From Korobacter sp963758505 (GTDB taxonomy: Bacteria; Acidobacteriota; Terriglobia; Terriglobales; Acidobacteriaceae): a DNA stretch of 64,000 nucleotides. Below the pieces are notes generated by a model. The model worked only from the letters and a program-made list of their open reading frames with translations, was not told the origin of the DNA and did not search any database. Shown here one piece after another: positions 18,199-27,144 of this stretch. Numbering within the stretch: the stretch's first letter is position 1; every line of letters begins with the position of its first letter. The DNA lies in contig CAVWVJ010000004.1 of assembly GCA_963758505.1 (NCBI GenBank), positions 1 to 64,000 of the forward strand, in the 5' to 3' direction. The position numbers and the translations under genes are program-made.

Positions 18199-18543
18199 AT
18201 GGGACGTTTTAAGGCGCTGCTGGCGTTCGTGATTTTTCTGGTGGGTGCGTATGCAGCCTTCATTTTCCTTCCGCCGTACATGAGCAACTACCAGTTTCAG
18301 GATGACCTGAATACGGAAGTGCGTTTCATGCAGAACAACGGCAAGAGCGATGACGATATCAAGGCAGAGGTCATCAAGCGAGCAATGGACGAAGGATTCC
18401 CTCTGTCGCCTCAGCAGATCAAGATCACGCGCTTCAATAAGACGATCACGGTGCAGGTAGATTACGCGGTGCATGTCGATTTTCCCGGCTACTCCACCGA
18501 CCTGCAGTTCCATCCCAGCGCCACGAATACGCTGGCTCTCTAG
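18199..18543 (+). CDS. Small single-pass membrane protein
   Basis: The 114-residue product has one N-terminal membrane helix (ALLAFVIFLVGAYAAFIFLP) and a soluble part outside the membrane, with a helix (DDDIKAEVIKRAMDEGFPLS) followed by strand-rich sequence (KITRFNKTITVQVDYAVHVD). This layout resembles DUF4845-type proteins, but I hold that loosely. It begins 43 bases after proS on the same strand and may be read through from it. Confidence 0.7.
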   Translation: MGRFKALLAFVIFLVGAYAAFIFLPPYMSNYQFQDDLNTEVRFMQNNGKSDDDIKAEVIKRAMDEGFPLSPQQIKITRFNKTITVQVDYAVHVDFPGYSTDLQFHPSATNTLAL

Positions 18544-18759
18544 TTCAAGATTTGTCAGGATTGGCAGGGCTCCCGGATGGGGGCCTTGTTTGCTTTACAA
18601 TGGATACTTGCTCTGGTGGAAAGTGTTGCCGACTGCTGCTTCCCTGGCGACGGACGGGGTATCCGGGAGAAGACCGGTTCGTGGAAGTGTCTGCGGGGCG
18701 GGATAACGAATACTCGCAGGGAGACGTCTGAACAGTAGCGGCACCTCTGTTCAAGCATT

Positions 18760-21450
18760 GTGGCTATCAAACTAAGGATTCCCAGTTTCATCCGGAAACG
18801 CGCATCCGCGTCCAGAGAGGGCGGCGCGAAGTCTCGCGCGCGCGCGAACGCGGTGGGATGGCGCCGCTACGAGCGCGAGATTCGCTACGGAGTGACAGGG
18901 TTCATCCTTTTCTGCCTCTGCTTCTTCGCCGTCTTCACGTACTACTACGTCAAATATCAGCGGATCGTCGATAAACGGATGAGCGGGCAGATCTTTGCGC
19001 CTTCGGCGAAGATTTACGCGCGACCGGCGGAAGTGGATGTAGGCGATAAGGAGTCTCTCACCGAGATCGCAGCAGAGTTGCGTCACGCCGGCTACACGGA
19101 AGGTGAGGCCAAGGGCAGCGATTCGCCGATGGGGCGATTCGAAATGGGACGCGGTGCGATCCAGATTCATCCCGGCCCGCAGTCGTATCACAGCTCGGAT
19201 CCGGCGACGATCTATGTTGTCGATGGGAAAATTTCACGGATTGAGGGCGGAAATGGCGGCGACCTTTCCGCCTACGAGTTGGAACCGCAGCTCGTGACCT
19301 CGCTCTTCCAGGGGGAGGACCGTTCCAAGCGCCAGATCGTGAAATTCAACGATATTCCGAAGGTCATGGTGGATGCGGTACTCGCGATTGAGGACCGTCG
19401 ATTCTTCCAGCACAACGGGGTGAATTATTACCGGCTGGCGGAAGCCGGGGTTGCGGACGTGGTGCACCGCCGGCGCGGCCAGGGCGGCTCTACCCTCACG
19501 ATGCAGCTTTCGCGGGGATTCTTCCTCACTCCTGAGAAGACCATCAAACGCAAGCTGACCGAGATGCTGATCGCGATCGAGCTCGAGCAACGCTTCAGCA
19601 AACAGCAGATCTTCGAGCTTTATGCGAATGAAGTTCCCATGGGGCAGCGTGGCTCCTTCGCCATCAGTGGTTTGGGCGAAGCTGCGCGGGCGTACTTCAA
19701 CAAAGATCTCAAGAGCTTGTCGCTGCCGGAAGCGGCGTTGCTGGCGGGGTTGATCCAGCGCCCGAGCTACCTTTCGCCCTACCGGCATCCGGAACGTGCC
19801 CTCGACCGCCGGAACCTGGTGCTCGACTCGATGGTCGACACCGGCGCCATTACCCGGGCGGACGCGGACCGGGCAAAGGCTACACCGCTGAAACTGGCTC
19901 CGCCGAACGTAGAGGCGAGCGATGCGCCGTACTTTGTCGACATGGTGAAGGACATCCTGAGCGCGAAGTACAGCGAGAACGAGGTCAACGAGCACCAGTA
20001 CCGCGTCTATACGACTATCGACCCAGAGCTGCAGAAAGAGGCGGCAGAGGCGGTCGCGAGTGGAATCAAAGGAGTCGATGAGCAGGTTCTGAAGCTGCGG
20101 ACCCGCAAAGTCAAGGTTGGCAAAGGCAAGTCCGCGAAGGTCGAAACGGAAGTGAAGCCGGGCCCCGAGGCGCAGGTGGCGCTGGTAGCGATCGATCCGC
20201 ATACCGGGGAGGTGCTCGCGCTGGTAGGCGGGCGCAACTACGGAATGAGCCAGCTGAACCATGCGGTTGCCAAGCGGCCTACGGGTTCTATCTTCAAGCC
20301 GTTCGTCTATGCGGCAGCCATGAATACCGCGGTGACTGGCGATCCGGCGCAGGCGGTGACCCCCGCCTCGTTGGTGGACGACTCTCCCACGACCTTCATG
20401 TATGGCGACCAGATTTACGAGCCGCGAAACTATAAAGAGGAGTACCACGGGCAGGTCACGGCGCGTTACGCGCTGGCGATGTCGTTGAACAATGCGACCG
20501 TGAAGCTCGCGGAGCAGGTGGGCTACGACAACGTCGCGAACCTGGCCAAGAGCGCCGGAATCGTGAGCGTGAAGGCGACACCGGCGATGGCGCTGGGCGC
20601 TTACGATGCCACTCCGGTGGACATGGCGGGCGCTTACACGGTGTTCGCGAATGGCGGGACGCGAATTTCGCCAATGATGGTGAAGTCGGTCCGCAATGCC
20701 AAGGGCGACGTCGTCGACAACTTCCAGACCGACGCGCGCCCGGTATTAGACCCGCGCGTGGCCGCGATCATGACCGACATGATGCAGGGCGTGATCAATT
20801 ACGGGACCGCCTACACGGTGCGCTCCCGGGGATTCACTGCTCCGGCCGCGGGAAAAACCGGAACCTCGCACGATGCTTGGTTTGCCGGATACACCAGCAA
20901 CCTGCTTTGCATCGTGTGGGTGGGGTTCGACGATTACAGCGACATCAAGCTGTCGGGAGCAGTAGCGGCGGCCCCCATCTGGGCAGAGTTCATGAAGCGC
21001 GCGTCGAAGCTGCGCCAATATTCCGACATGAAGGCCTTTGCGCAGCCTACGGGCGTGGTGCAGGTTGAGCTGGACAAAGTAACCAACGAACTCGCGACCC
21101 CATCCTGCCCGGAAACGTACACGGCTGAGTTCGTCGCCGGTACGGAGCCGAAACAAACTTGCGACCAGGCGATTGGAGATCATCGCGGGTTCTTCACGAA
21201 GATCTTTGGCGGTAACAGCCAACCGACCGTCCTGCCGCCTCCCACCTCGAACGGGCCGGTCAACAACATGCCGCCTGCGCAAACCACTACCGCCTCGCAG
21301 CAACAGCAGCAGGAACAGGAAAAGAAGAAGAAGGGCTTCCTCGGCAAGATTGCGGGCTTCTTCAAAGGCGACTCCAACACTGGCGACCAGCAGAACCAGA
21401 ACAACCAGCAGCAATCCGCCCCGGCAAACGGAAACAACCCACCGCGCTAG
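18760..21450 (+). CDS. Class A penicillin-binding protein (PBP1 type)
   Basis: A bifunctional peptidoglycan synthase of 896 residues. After a basic N-terminus there is one membrane helix (about 48-66). A UB2H-like region follows (GQIFAPSAKIYARPAEVDVG), which points to PBP1B-like architecture. The GT51 transglycosylase has EDRRFFQHNG (Glu211) and QGGSTLTMQLSR. The transpeptidase has SIFK (Ser510), SLN (Ser575) and KTGT (Lys699). The last 90 residues are rich in Gln, Asn and Pro with a Lys-rich patch, a linker-like tail not needed for catalysis. The GTG start at 18760 lacks a clear ribosome site, so the exact N-terminus is uncertain. Confidence 0.93.
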   Translation: MAIKLRIPSFIRKRASASREGGAKSRARANAVGWRRYEREIRYGVTGFILFCLCFFAVFTYYYVKYQRIVDKRMSGQIFAPSAKIYARPAEVDVGDKESLTEIAAELRHAGYTEGEAKGSDSPMGRFEMGRGAIQIHPGPQSYHSSDPATIYVVDGKISRIEGGNGGDLSAYELEPQLVTSLFQGEDRSKRQIVKFNDIPKVMVDAVLAIEDRRFFQHNGVNYYRLAEAGVADVVHRRRGQGGSTLTMQLSRGFFLTPEKTIKRKLTEMLIAIELEQRFSKQQIFELYANEVPMGQRGSFAISGLGEAARAYFNKDLKSLSLPEAALLAGLIQRPSYLSPYRHPERALDRRNLVLDSMVDTGAITRADADRAKATPLKLAPPNVEASDAPYFVDMVKDILSAKYSENEVNEHQYRVYTTIDPELQKEAAEAVASGIKGVDEQVLKLRTRKVKVGKGKSAKVETEVKPGPEAQVALVAIDPHTGEVLALVGGRNYGMSQLNHAVAKRPTGSIFKPFVYAAAMNTAVTGDPAQAVTPASLVDDSPTTFMYGDQIYEPRNYKEEYHGQVTARYALAMSLNNATVKLAEQVGYDNVANLAKSAGIVSVKATPAMALGAYDATPVDMAGAYTVFANGGTRISPMMVKSVRNAKGDVVDNFQTDARPVLDPRVAAIMTDMMQGVINYGTAYTVRSRGFTAPAAGKTGTSHDAWFAGYTSNLLCIVWVGFDDYSDIKLSGAVAAAPIWAEFMKRASKLRQYSDMKAFAQPTGVVQVELDKVTNELATPSCPETYTAEFVAGTEPKQTCDQAIGDHRGFFTKIFGGNSQPTVLPPPTSNGPVNNMPPAQTTTASQQQQQEQEKKKKGFLGKIAGFFKGDSNTGDQQNQNNQQQSAPANGNNPPR

Positions 21451-21525
21451 CGGAAATTCCCCACTGGGGTGCGATTGACTCCCATCGCTGCCGTCGTATG
21501 ATGACGGGCAAAGGTGGGGTAGCGG

Positions 21526-22830
21526 ATGGCAGACCAAGTCCCGGGTCCTGGTCCTGTTGCGCTTTCCGAGCGCATTCTCTTTATCGACGTGCTGCGGGGG
21601 ATGGCGCTCTTCGGAATTCTCGCGGCCAACATGCGGGCGTTCTTCGCGCCGCTCGATGTTTACGGCTCGATAGGCGTTCTATTTCCTGGCCGGGCGGATG
21701 TACTGGCACAGGGTTTCGTGGATACCTTCATCCAGGGAAAATTCATCACCATCTTCTCATTCCTCTTCGGGATGGGTTTTGCGATCCAGATGACGCGCTC
21801 TGAGGCGCGCGGGGTGCGCTTTCTCGGCTTCTATCCCCGCAGGTTAATCGCCCTTGCGATCTTCGGCTTGATCCACGGGATCCTGATCTGGGGCGGAGAC
21901 ATTCTGCTGACCTACGCGCTCTCGGGAACCATCCTGCTATTTTTCCGCAACCGCGAACAGAAGACGCTGCTGTGGTGGGCCGGCAGTTTGTTCTCTTTGC
22001 CGATCGTGGTGAGCACGATTTTTCTGGGCCTGTACCATAGCCGGTTTCGCCGTTCCTGGATGGTTCCCAAGCCGCCGGACATGAAGAAAATCTATGCCAT
22101 CGTGAACATCTATGCGCATGGATCGGTGCGACAGATCCTGGCGCAGAACTGGGTGGAGTGGAAGCAGAGCCTGCCGACCCAACTGTTCGCCATTTATGCC
22201 GTCGCCTTATTTGCGCTGGGCATGTGGGTGTGGCGCGCGGGCATCGTGCAGAACCTTGCCGACTACCGGCCGGTGTTGAAGCGGGTATGCGCCTGGTGTA
22301 TGCCGATTGGCCTCCTGCTCAATCTCTACGTTGCGACGGTATTCGCGAGGACTCCCCCGGGCGCGGTGACTCTATGGGCATGGTCGGCGGGAGTCTTGTT
22401 CCTGCCCTCGGCCCATATCCTGAGCGCAGGCTATGCCTCGGGCCTGGCGCTGATTTTCCTCGACGAAAGACGCCGCCGCTACCTGCTGCCGTTTGCTGCC
22501 GTCGGAAGGATGGCGTTAACCGATTACCTGATGCAGTCGCTGTTCTTCACGCTGTTTTTCTATCACTACACGACAGGATTATTCGGGCGTGTCGGGCCGG
22601 CGATCGGATTGGCGATCACGGTGGTGTTTTTTGCGGCGCAAGTTGTGTTAAGCAACTGGTGGCTGAAGAGCCATCGCTTCGGGCCGATGGAGTGGTTGTG
22701 GCGCGGCATGACGTACGGGAAATTCCCGTCGATGAGCAAGGACGAACTCGCGCCCCTTGCAACCCCGGCACTGGCAGTCGCAGCGGCCGCGACCGAGGGA
22801 GCGCCGGCGGATTCCGAAAGAATTGCCTAG
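21526..22830 (+). CDS. DUF418 (YeiB-type) membrane protein
   Basis: The 434-residue polytopic protein starts with RILFIDVLRGMALFGILAAN, the N-terminal signature shared with acyltransferase-like YeiB proteins. The C-terminal DUF418 domain has PFAAVGRMALTDYLMQSLFF and LKSHRFGPMEWLWRGMTYGK. About ten membrane helices are visible. Function is not established for the family; a transport or acyl-transfer role has been proposed. The start ATG has AAAGGTGGGG before it. Its stop overlaps the convergent glycosidase stop by four bases. Confidence 0.88.
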   Translation: MADQVPGPGPVALSERILFIDVLRGMALFGILAANMRAFFAPLDVYGSIGVLFPGRADVLAQGFVDTFIQGKFITIFSFLFGMGFAIQMTRSEARGVRFLGFYPRRLIALAIFGLIHGILIWGGDILLTYALSGTILLFFRNREQKTLLWWAGSLFSLPIVVSTIFLGLYHSRFRRSWMVPKPPDMKKIYAIVNIYAHGSVRQILAQNWVEWKQSLPTQLFAIYAVALFALGMWVWRAGIVQNLADYRPVLKRVCAWCMPIGLLLNLYVATVFARTPPGAVTLWAWSAGVLFLPSAHILSAGYASGLALIFLDERRRRYLLPFAAVGRMALTDYLMQSLFFTLFFYHYTTGLFGRVGPAIGLAITVVFFAAQVVLSNWWLKSHRFGPMEWLWRGMTYGKFPSMSKDELAPLATPALAVAAAATEGAPADSERIA

Positions 22831-25004
22831 CGCGCCGAAATTCCGCCGCGAATCACGGTAACCGATGCCGCCGGAAGTTCGTATTCCGTGTTGCGGGTTG
22901 CGTTGACGGTCGAATGCACGGGTGGGTTGTCGGGATTGGCGTCACCTTTCGTCGCCGAGATCACGGATAACTCGCCGGGCGTTTCCGCATGAGCTACCGA
23001 GCTCGTCAGGTCGGGATGCCAGGCGTATTGTTCGCGGCCGAAGGTGAATACCTCTACATTTCCAGAGAAGCCTGCTATCGAGTGGGTCGCATCGTCGAAG
23101 GCGATGTGTACTTTGTGCGCGTTGAACTGATCGCGGTTGACGACCAACAGAGACCACTTGCCGTCCGGGCGCTTAACGGCGTAGGCGGTGACCAGCGCAT
23201 GGCCGGCGCCGTCGTCGAGATCGCCATGCGCGCCGAAGAGCTGGTGGTCACCGCTGCCAGGCTGCACCCATTCCTTATTTAGAAGTTGCGAAACATAGAA
23301 TTGCGGCAAGGGCTGCTGGATGCCGTAGTGCGCATCGACGGTGAACATACCGAAGGTGCCCGGGGAATCGTTGCAGCCGTGCTCCATCTGCAACGGCAGG
23401 TAATGGAAGAAATAAACTCCATTGCCGCCGGCAGTCAGGAAAGATCCGATGTAGTCCGCCAACCAGATCCCGGAAAAGATGTCCATGTAGGTCTCGCTCG
23501 CGGCGGAGGAGAGATTGGATTCGGTGATGAACAGCGGCACGTTCGCGGGGACACCGTCCTCGCGCCAGACCTGCATGATGTGGCTGACAAGAGTCGGTTC
23601 GTCATAGAGGCTGCCCCATGGAATGCGGCACGGGTCGTAGGGATAGTGTTCGAAGGAGAAGAACGCGAGATCGTTGAGATGGCCGTGCTGCTTGAGGTAG
23701 TCGATGAAACGGCCGGTCCAGGAAGCTTTGCCCCTGGCGTCAGGCCAGATCTCGATGTCCTTGTTTTCACCGGTGAAGGACGGCCCTCCGAGCTTGAGCT
23801 TCGGATCAACCCGGTGCAGAGCCTCTGCCCATTGAATGAAGAGCGCGGCGTTATCTTCGGGCTCCATGAATTGTCCATCGGCCTCCTCGCCCATCTCGAC
23901 ATAGGAGATCGGGTAGTTGCGCTTTTCGATGTAGGCGATCTCCGCGGCGGAGTTCTCGGGCGTCTCGTAGATCATCGCGACGGGAATCATCGCCGGCAGG
24001 CCGCGGGTCACGCCGCTGGTATAGAAAAGGTCGAAGCCGACCTGTGCCTCTTTCGTACCGCCAAGGTCGGAAGGCTCGTGCCAGGAATCGATGGAAGAGC
24101 AGTAGGTCGTGGTCTGTTCCTGGTCGGGCGTATGGCGGGCGATATCGTGGAAGCCGGTTGCGGTCTGCGTACCGATGTAGAGTTCGTTGATCGCATAGCC
24201 GACACAATTCCGCGGATCCGCGGAGCCGTGCGTATCGCAGGTATTGGACGACTGCGTCATACGGATGCGCAGGTAACGAATCGGCATCGGTTCGTCGCTC
24301 AGGCGCAGGGTTTCGGTTCCACCCTTTCCGGACTGAACGGATCCGTGAGGAAAGGCTTGCCAGACGCCGCGGGTGGGGAAGTGCATGGGTTCTTCGGCGG
24401 CGGTCCAATATTGCACTTCGTAGTTCACCGCGTAAGGGTTCGCCCAGGCGATGCGCAGGCTGTCGATCATCTGGACCTGCGCGAGGTCCACGATGACCCA
24501 CTGCGGGTGGAGAGCATCGCTCTCATGGGTGAAACGTTCGGTGAGGTACGGATTGCTCTTCCAATAGGTGCTGGGATCCCCGTCGGTGATGCGCGAATAG
24601 CCGGCGTTGCCGGTGCCGTCGTTGCGGGTAAATCCGCGATGGGGAAGGCGGTAGCCGTAGGAGTAGCGCAGGAACTCGGTCGGCGTAGCGGAACCGACGA
24701 AATAGCCTTTGCCGGCAGGATCGCTCCATGTGCCATTTGGATTCCAATGCCAGGCTTCGACGGCAAGCTCGGTGTTCTGCCGGTACGTGACCGGCTGCCA
24801 GCCGGAATCGAGGGTTCGGCCGAGATTGGGCTGAACCAGGTCTTGATCAATGGCGGCCACGGGAATGCGGTCCACGCCGGCCCCGAGAGTCTGGTTGGGG
24901 ACGAAGTGATTCGTGGCATGGGAAGCGTCCACAGTGATCGTTTGCGCGGCCGAGAACCAGGAAAGGAGCAGAACGGAAATGATGAAAAACAGGCGACGGC
25001 TCAT
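22827..25004 (-). CDS. Secreted clan GH-A-type glycosidase with discoidin-like domain
   Basis: The 725-residue protein has a signal peptide (LFFIISVLLLSWFSAAQ). An F5/8-type (discoidin-like) carbohydrate-binding region follows near residues 110-290 (SRITDGDPSTYWKSNP, PQWVIVDLAQVQMIDSLRIA). The second half looks like a TIM barrel of clan GH-A: ISYVEMGEEADGQF gives a candidate acid/base at Glu373 or Glu374, and PLFITESNLSS a candidate nucleophile at Glu495. A beta-sandwich-like C-terminus completes it. GH39- or GH51-like enzymes on arabinose- or xylose-containing polymers are the closest guess. A LacI-type palindrome lies 35-48 bases upstream of the start. Confidence 0.75.
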   Translation of the reverse strand: MSRRLFFIISVLLLSWFSAAQTITVDASHATNHFVPNQTLGAGVDRIPVAAIDQDLVQPNLGRTLDSGWQPVTYRQNTELAVEAWHWNPNGTWSDPAGKGYFVGSATPTEFLRYSYGYRLPHRGFTRNDGTGNAGYSRITDGDPSTYWKSNPYLTERFTHESDALHPQWVIVDLAQVQMIDSLRIAWANPYAVNYEVQYWTAAEEPMHFPTRGVWQAFPHGSVQSGKGGTETLRLSDEPMPIRYLRIRMTQSSNTCDTHGSADPRNCVGYAINELYIGTQTATGFHDIARHTPDQEQTTTYCSSIDSWHEPSDLGGTKEAQVGFDLFYTSGVTRGLPAMIPVAMIYETPENSAAEIAYIEKRNYPISYVEMGEEADGQFMEPEDNAALFIQWAEALHRVDPKLKLGGPSFTGENKDIEIWPDARGKASWTGRFIDYLKQHGHLNDLAFFSFEHYPYDPCRIPWGSLYDEPTLVSHIMQVWREDGVPANVPLFITESNLSSAASETYMDIFSGIWLADYIGSFLTAGGNGVYFFHYLPLQMEHGCNDSPGTFGMFTVDAHYGIQQPLPQFYVSQLLNKEWVQPGSGDHQLFGAHGDLDDGAGHALVTAYAVKRPDGKWSLLVVNRDQFNAHKVHIAFDDATHSIAGFSGNVEVFTFGREQYAWHPDLTSSVAHAETPGELSVISATKGDANPDNPPVHSTVNATRNTEYELPAASVTVIRGGISAR

Positions 25005-25585
25005 CTTGCGTCCCTCTCGAGGCGAACACTATGCCATATTAAAACGTTTCAAAGCAATCGAGTTTCTGTCTCTCCGGCTGCCCGCGGCAAGAGGAGTGGA
25101 GCAGATCAAGGCGTCAGACGAACAGAAAGCAAAGAGGTTGCTCGTCCGGTTGTTCCTGGGCTGGGAAACTGCCAGACCTTAGAGATCCTCAAAGCTGGCC
25201 GTCAGGCCAGAATTGCGGTTTTAATACGACAATTCAGCTCTGAAAAGGATTGCGCGCTATCGATTCCCAGAGCAAACTTGGCAAGCAGGCAGTCCTTAGT
25301 ATGCAGAAGGCTGCAGTTGTGTCGCATCTTGCTCGCGGCCTTACCGCCGTTTGTGTAATGCTCTGAAGGAATTAGGGTCAAATTAATAGGTTCCCTAAAT
25401 GCACGGTTGGTGTAGGATTCACCATCCCCCAAGTTGTACAGCTCATGTAGCCTGCACGCGCTTGTAGTGGTCTGACTTCACATCAGCAGGGCTTGTGGCT
25501 TTTTCAATCGCAGTGGGGCCTATGGCAGGGTGGCACAGGTCATGTCTTGGAAAAGTTGAGAGTTGTTGTGGGAAGGCAGGCGGCA
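25005..25585. other. Divergent intergenic region with regulatory elements
   Basis: About 580 bases separate the minus-strand glycosidase from the plus-strand sigma-54 activator. The glycosidase side has the palindrome at 25039-25052. A short hairpin CTGGCC-GTCA-GGCCAG is at 25195-25210. An open frame extends upstream of the activator start to 25493, but it would begin with TTG and has no domain, so I treat it as leader. No other gene is seen. Confidence 0.45.
25039..25052 (-). promoter_or_regulatory. LacI-family-type operator in front of the glycosidase gene
   Basis: On the minus strand this reads TTGAAACGTTTTAA, a near-perfect palindrome around the central CG with the AACGTT core common to LacI/GalR-family sites. 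It is 35-48 bases before the glycosidase start, where a repressor would block the promoter. No LacI-type regulator gene is in the window. Confidence 0.5.
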
Positions 25586-27082
25586 GTGGAAGAACGAATT
25601 CTTCGTGTTGCATTCTTGAGCCGTGATCGCGGGTTGGGGGAAGCTTTCTCGCGAGCACTAGGAGCGGGGTTCAGTCTTCGGACAGCGTGGGCAGAGCAGC
25701 CGACAGAGCTTCCGGAGATCCTCTCCGCGACCGACGTTGTTTTCCTGGATCTCAGGCCCTCGGACACACGCAGCGACGACGAAAGGCTTCGTCGTCTGGA
25801 AGAGACGTGTGCTCAGCCGGAACACCCACCGGTGCTGGTGCTTTGCGAGACGGAAGACCGTGACTTCGCCTTGCGCGCGATGTCAACCGGAGCTGCCGAT
25901 TGTGTTTCCAATCCTCCTAACGTCACGGAACTACGCATTTTGCTGCGGCGCGCGTACCGGGTTTTCGATGCCGAACGCGAACTGCGGCGGATACGGCTGG
26001 AAGAGAGCCGGCATGGACATTTTCACGAGCTGCTGGGCAGCTCTCCTGCCATGCAGGAAATTTTCGCGATGGTGCGGCGAGTGGGTCCTTGCGATGTGAA
26101 TGTGCACATCACCGGCGAAACGGGGACCGGAAAAGAGCTGGTGGCGCGGGCCATTCACCAGATGAGCCCGAGAAGCAGCAATCCGCTGGTTGCGTTTTCC
26201 TGCGCGAATCTTCCCGAGTCCCTGGTAGAAGACGAATTGTTCGGACACGAGAAAGGCGCGTTTACCGGCGCCATCCATTTGCGGCAGGGACGCATTGAAG
26301 GCGCCAATCACGGAACGCTGTTCCTGGACGAAATTGGCGACATGGGGCTCGGTCTGCAGCCCAAGATTCTCCGGGTATTGCAAGAGAAGAGCTTCCAGCG
26401 CATCGGCGGCAACAAGACCATCGCGGCCGACGTGCGCGTGATCTGCGCGACCAACCGCAACCTGGGCGAGATGGTGGCGCAAGGAAAGTTTCGCGAAGAT
26501 CTCTACTATCGCTTGAATGTGGTGGAAATCCATCTTCCCGCGCTGCGCGCGCGGCGCGACGATATTCCGATCCTGGTGCATCATTTCATCGCCAAAGCCG
26601 CGGCCCGCTTTAACAAGAAGGCGCTGCATGTGAGCCGCTCGGCGATGCAGGCGCTCGAGCAGCATCACTGGCCGGGAAACGTCCGCGAGTTGGAGAACGT
26701 GATTCTGCGTGCCATGGTCCTGGCAGACGGCGAAACTCTGGAGCTGGCGCATCTTCCTTTGTTGCTGCGAGAGCCGGCGCAAAAGCTTCCCGTACAGCTT
26801 CCGCACAACATGCTTCCCGCCCGTGCCGACGACAGTGTGTCGGAAGACGAGTTGTCGGCTCCAATCGATTCCTCGTACGAGGAACAGATCCGGAGCTTTA
26901 AGCGCAGCCTCGTGCTCCGTACCCTGCGGCAAAACGGGTGGCGGAAGGCGGACACGGCACGCGTGCTGGGGGTAGCGCGGGGCTACCTGCACCGTTTGAT
27001 CAATCAGCTCGATATCAAGCAGGAGCGGGAAGCGACCGAGCTGGAGAAGGACGTACAAGCACCGCCGACGCCTGTGATGTAG
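25586..27082 (+). CDS. Sigma-54-dependent activator (NtrC-like) with a degenerate receiver
   Basis: The 498-residue protein has an N-terminal receiver-like domain. One Asp is kept (VVFLDLRP) but the acidic pair and the Lys-Pro of beta5 are not (it reads CVSNPPN), so it probably is not phosphorylated. The AAA+ domain has Walker A GETGTGKE (177-184), the sigma-54 contact loop GAFTGA (224-229), LFLDEIGDM and the Arg-finger region REDLYYRLNVVEI. A Fis-type helix-turn-helix closes it (NGWRKADTARVLGVARGYLH). I chose the GTG at 25586 because GGAAGG lies nine bases before it and it starts at the first strand. Its likely target is the Tad/Flp locus downstream. Confidence 0.92.
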   Translation: MEERILRVAFLSRDRGLGEAFSRALGAGFSLRTAWAEQPTELPEILSATDVVFLDLRPSDTRSDDERLRRLEETCAQPEHPPVLVLCETEDRDFALRAMSTGAADCVSNPPNVTELRILLRRAYRVFDAERELRRIRLEESRHGHFHELLGSSPAMQEIFAMVRRVGPCDVNVHITGETGTGKELVARAIHQMSPRSSNPLVAFSCANLPESLVEDELFGHEKGAFTGAIHLRQGRIEGANHGTLFLDEIGDMGLGLQPKILRVLQEKSFQRIGGNKTIAADVRVICATNRNLGEMVAQGKFREDLYYRLNVVEIHLPALRARRDDIPILVHHFIAKAAARFNKKALHVSRSAMQALEQHHWPGNVRELENVILRAMVLADGETLELAHLPLLLREPAQKLPVQLPHNMLPARADDSVSEDELSAPIDSSYEEQIRSFKRSLVLRTLRQNGWRKADTARVLGVARGYLHRLINQLDIKQEREATELEKDVQAPPTPVM

Positions 27083-27144
27083 GTGCTGGAGCTCTCAACT
27101 CGAAGCGGATGGCGCAAAACCTCTTAAGAACAGGTGCGATGTAA

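Noticed and set aside
19234..20448. A 404-codon open frame opposite the penicillin-binding protein gene
   Set aside because: Antisense shadow with no domain of its own.
23286..25358. A 690-codon open frame opposite the glycosidase gene
   Set aside because: It mirrors the codon pattern of the real gene in GC-rich DNA and has no recognisable domain; the minus-strand gene has a signal peptide and catalytic motifs.
25519..25535. A second sigma-54 promoter before the activator gene (TGGCAC-like string)
   Set aside because: The -12 half reads GT where GC is needed, so the match is too weak to list.
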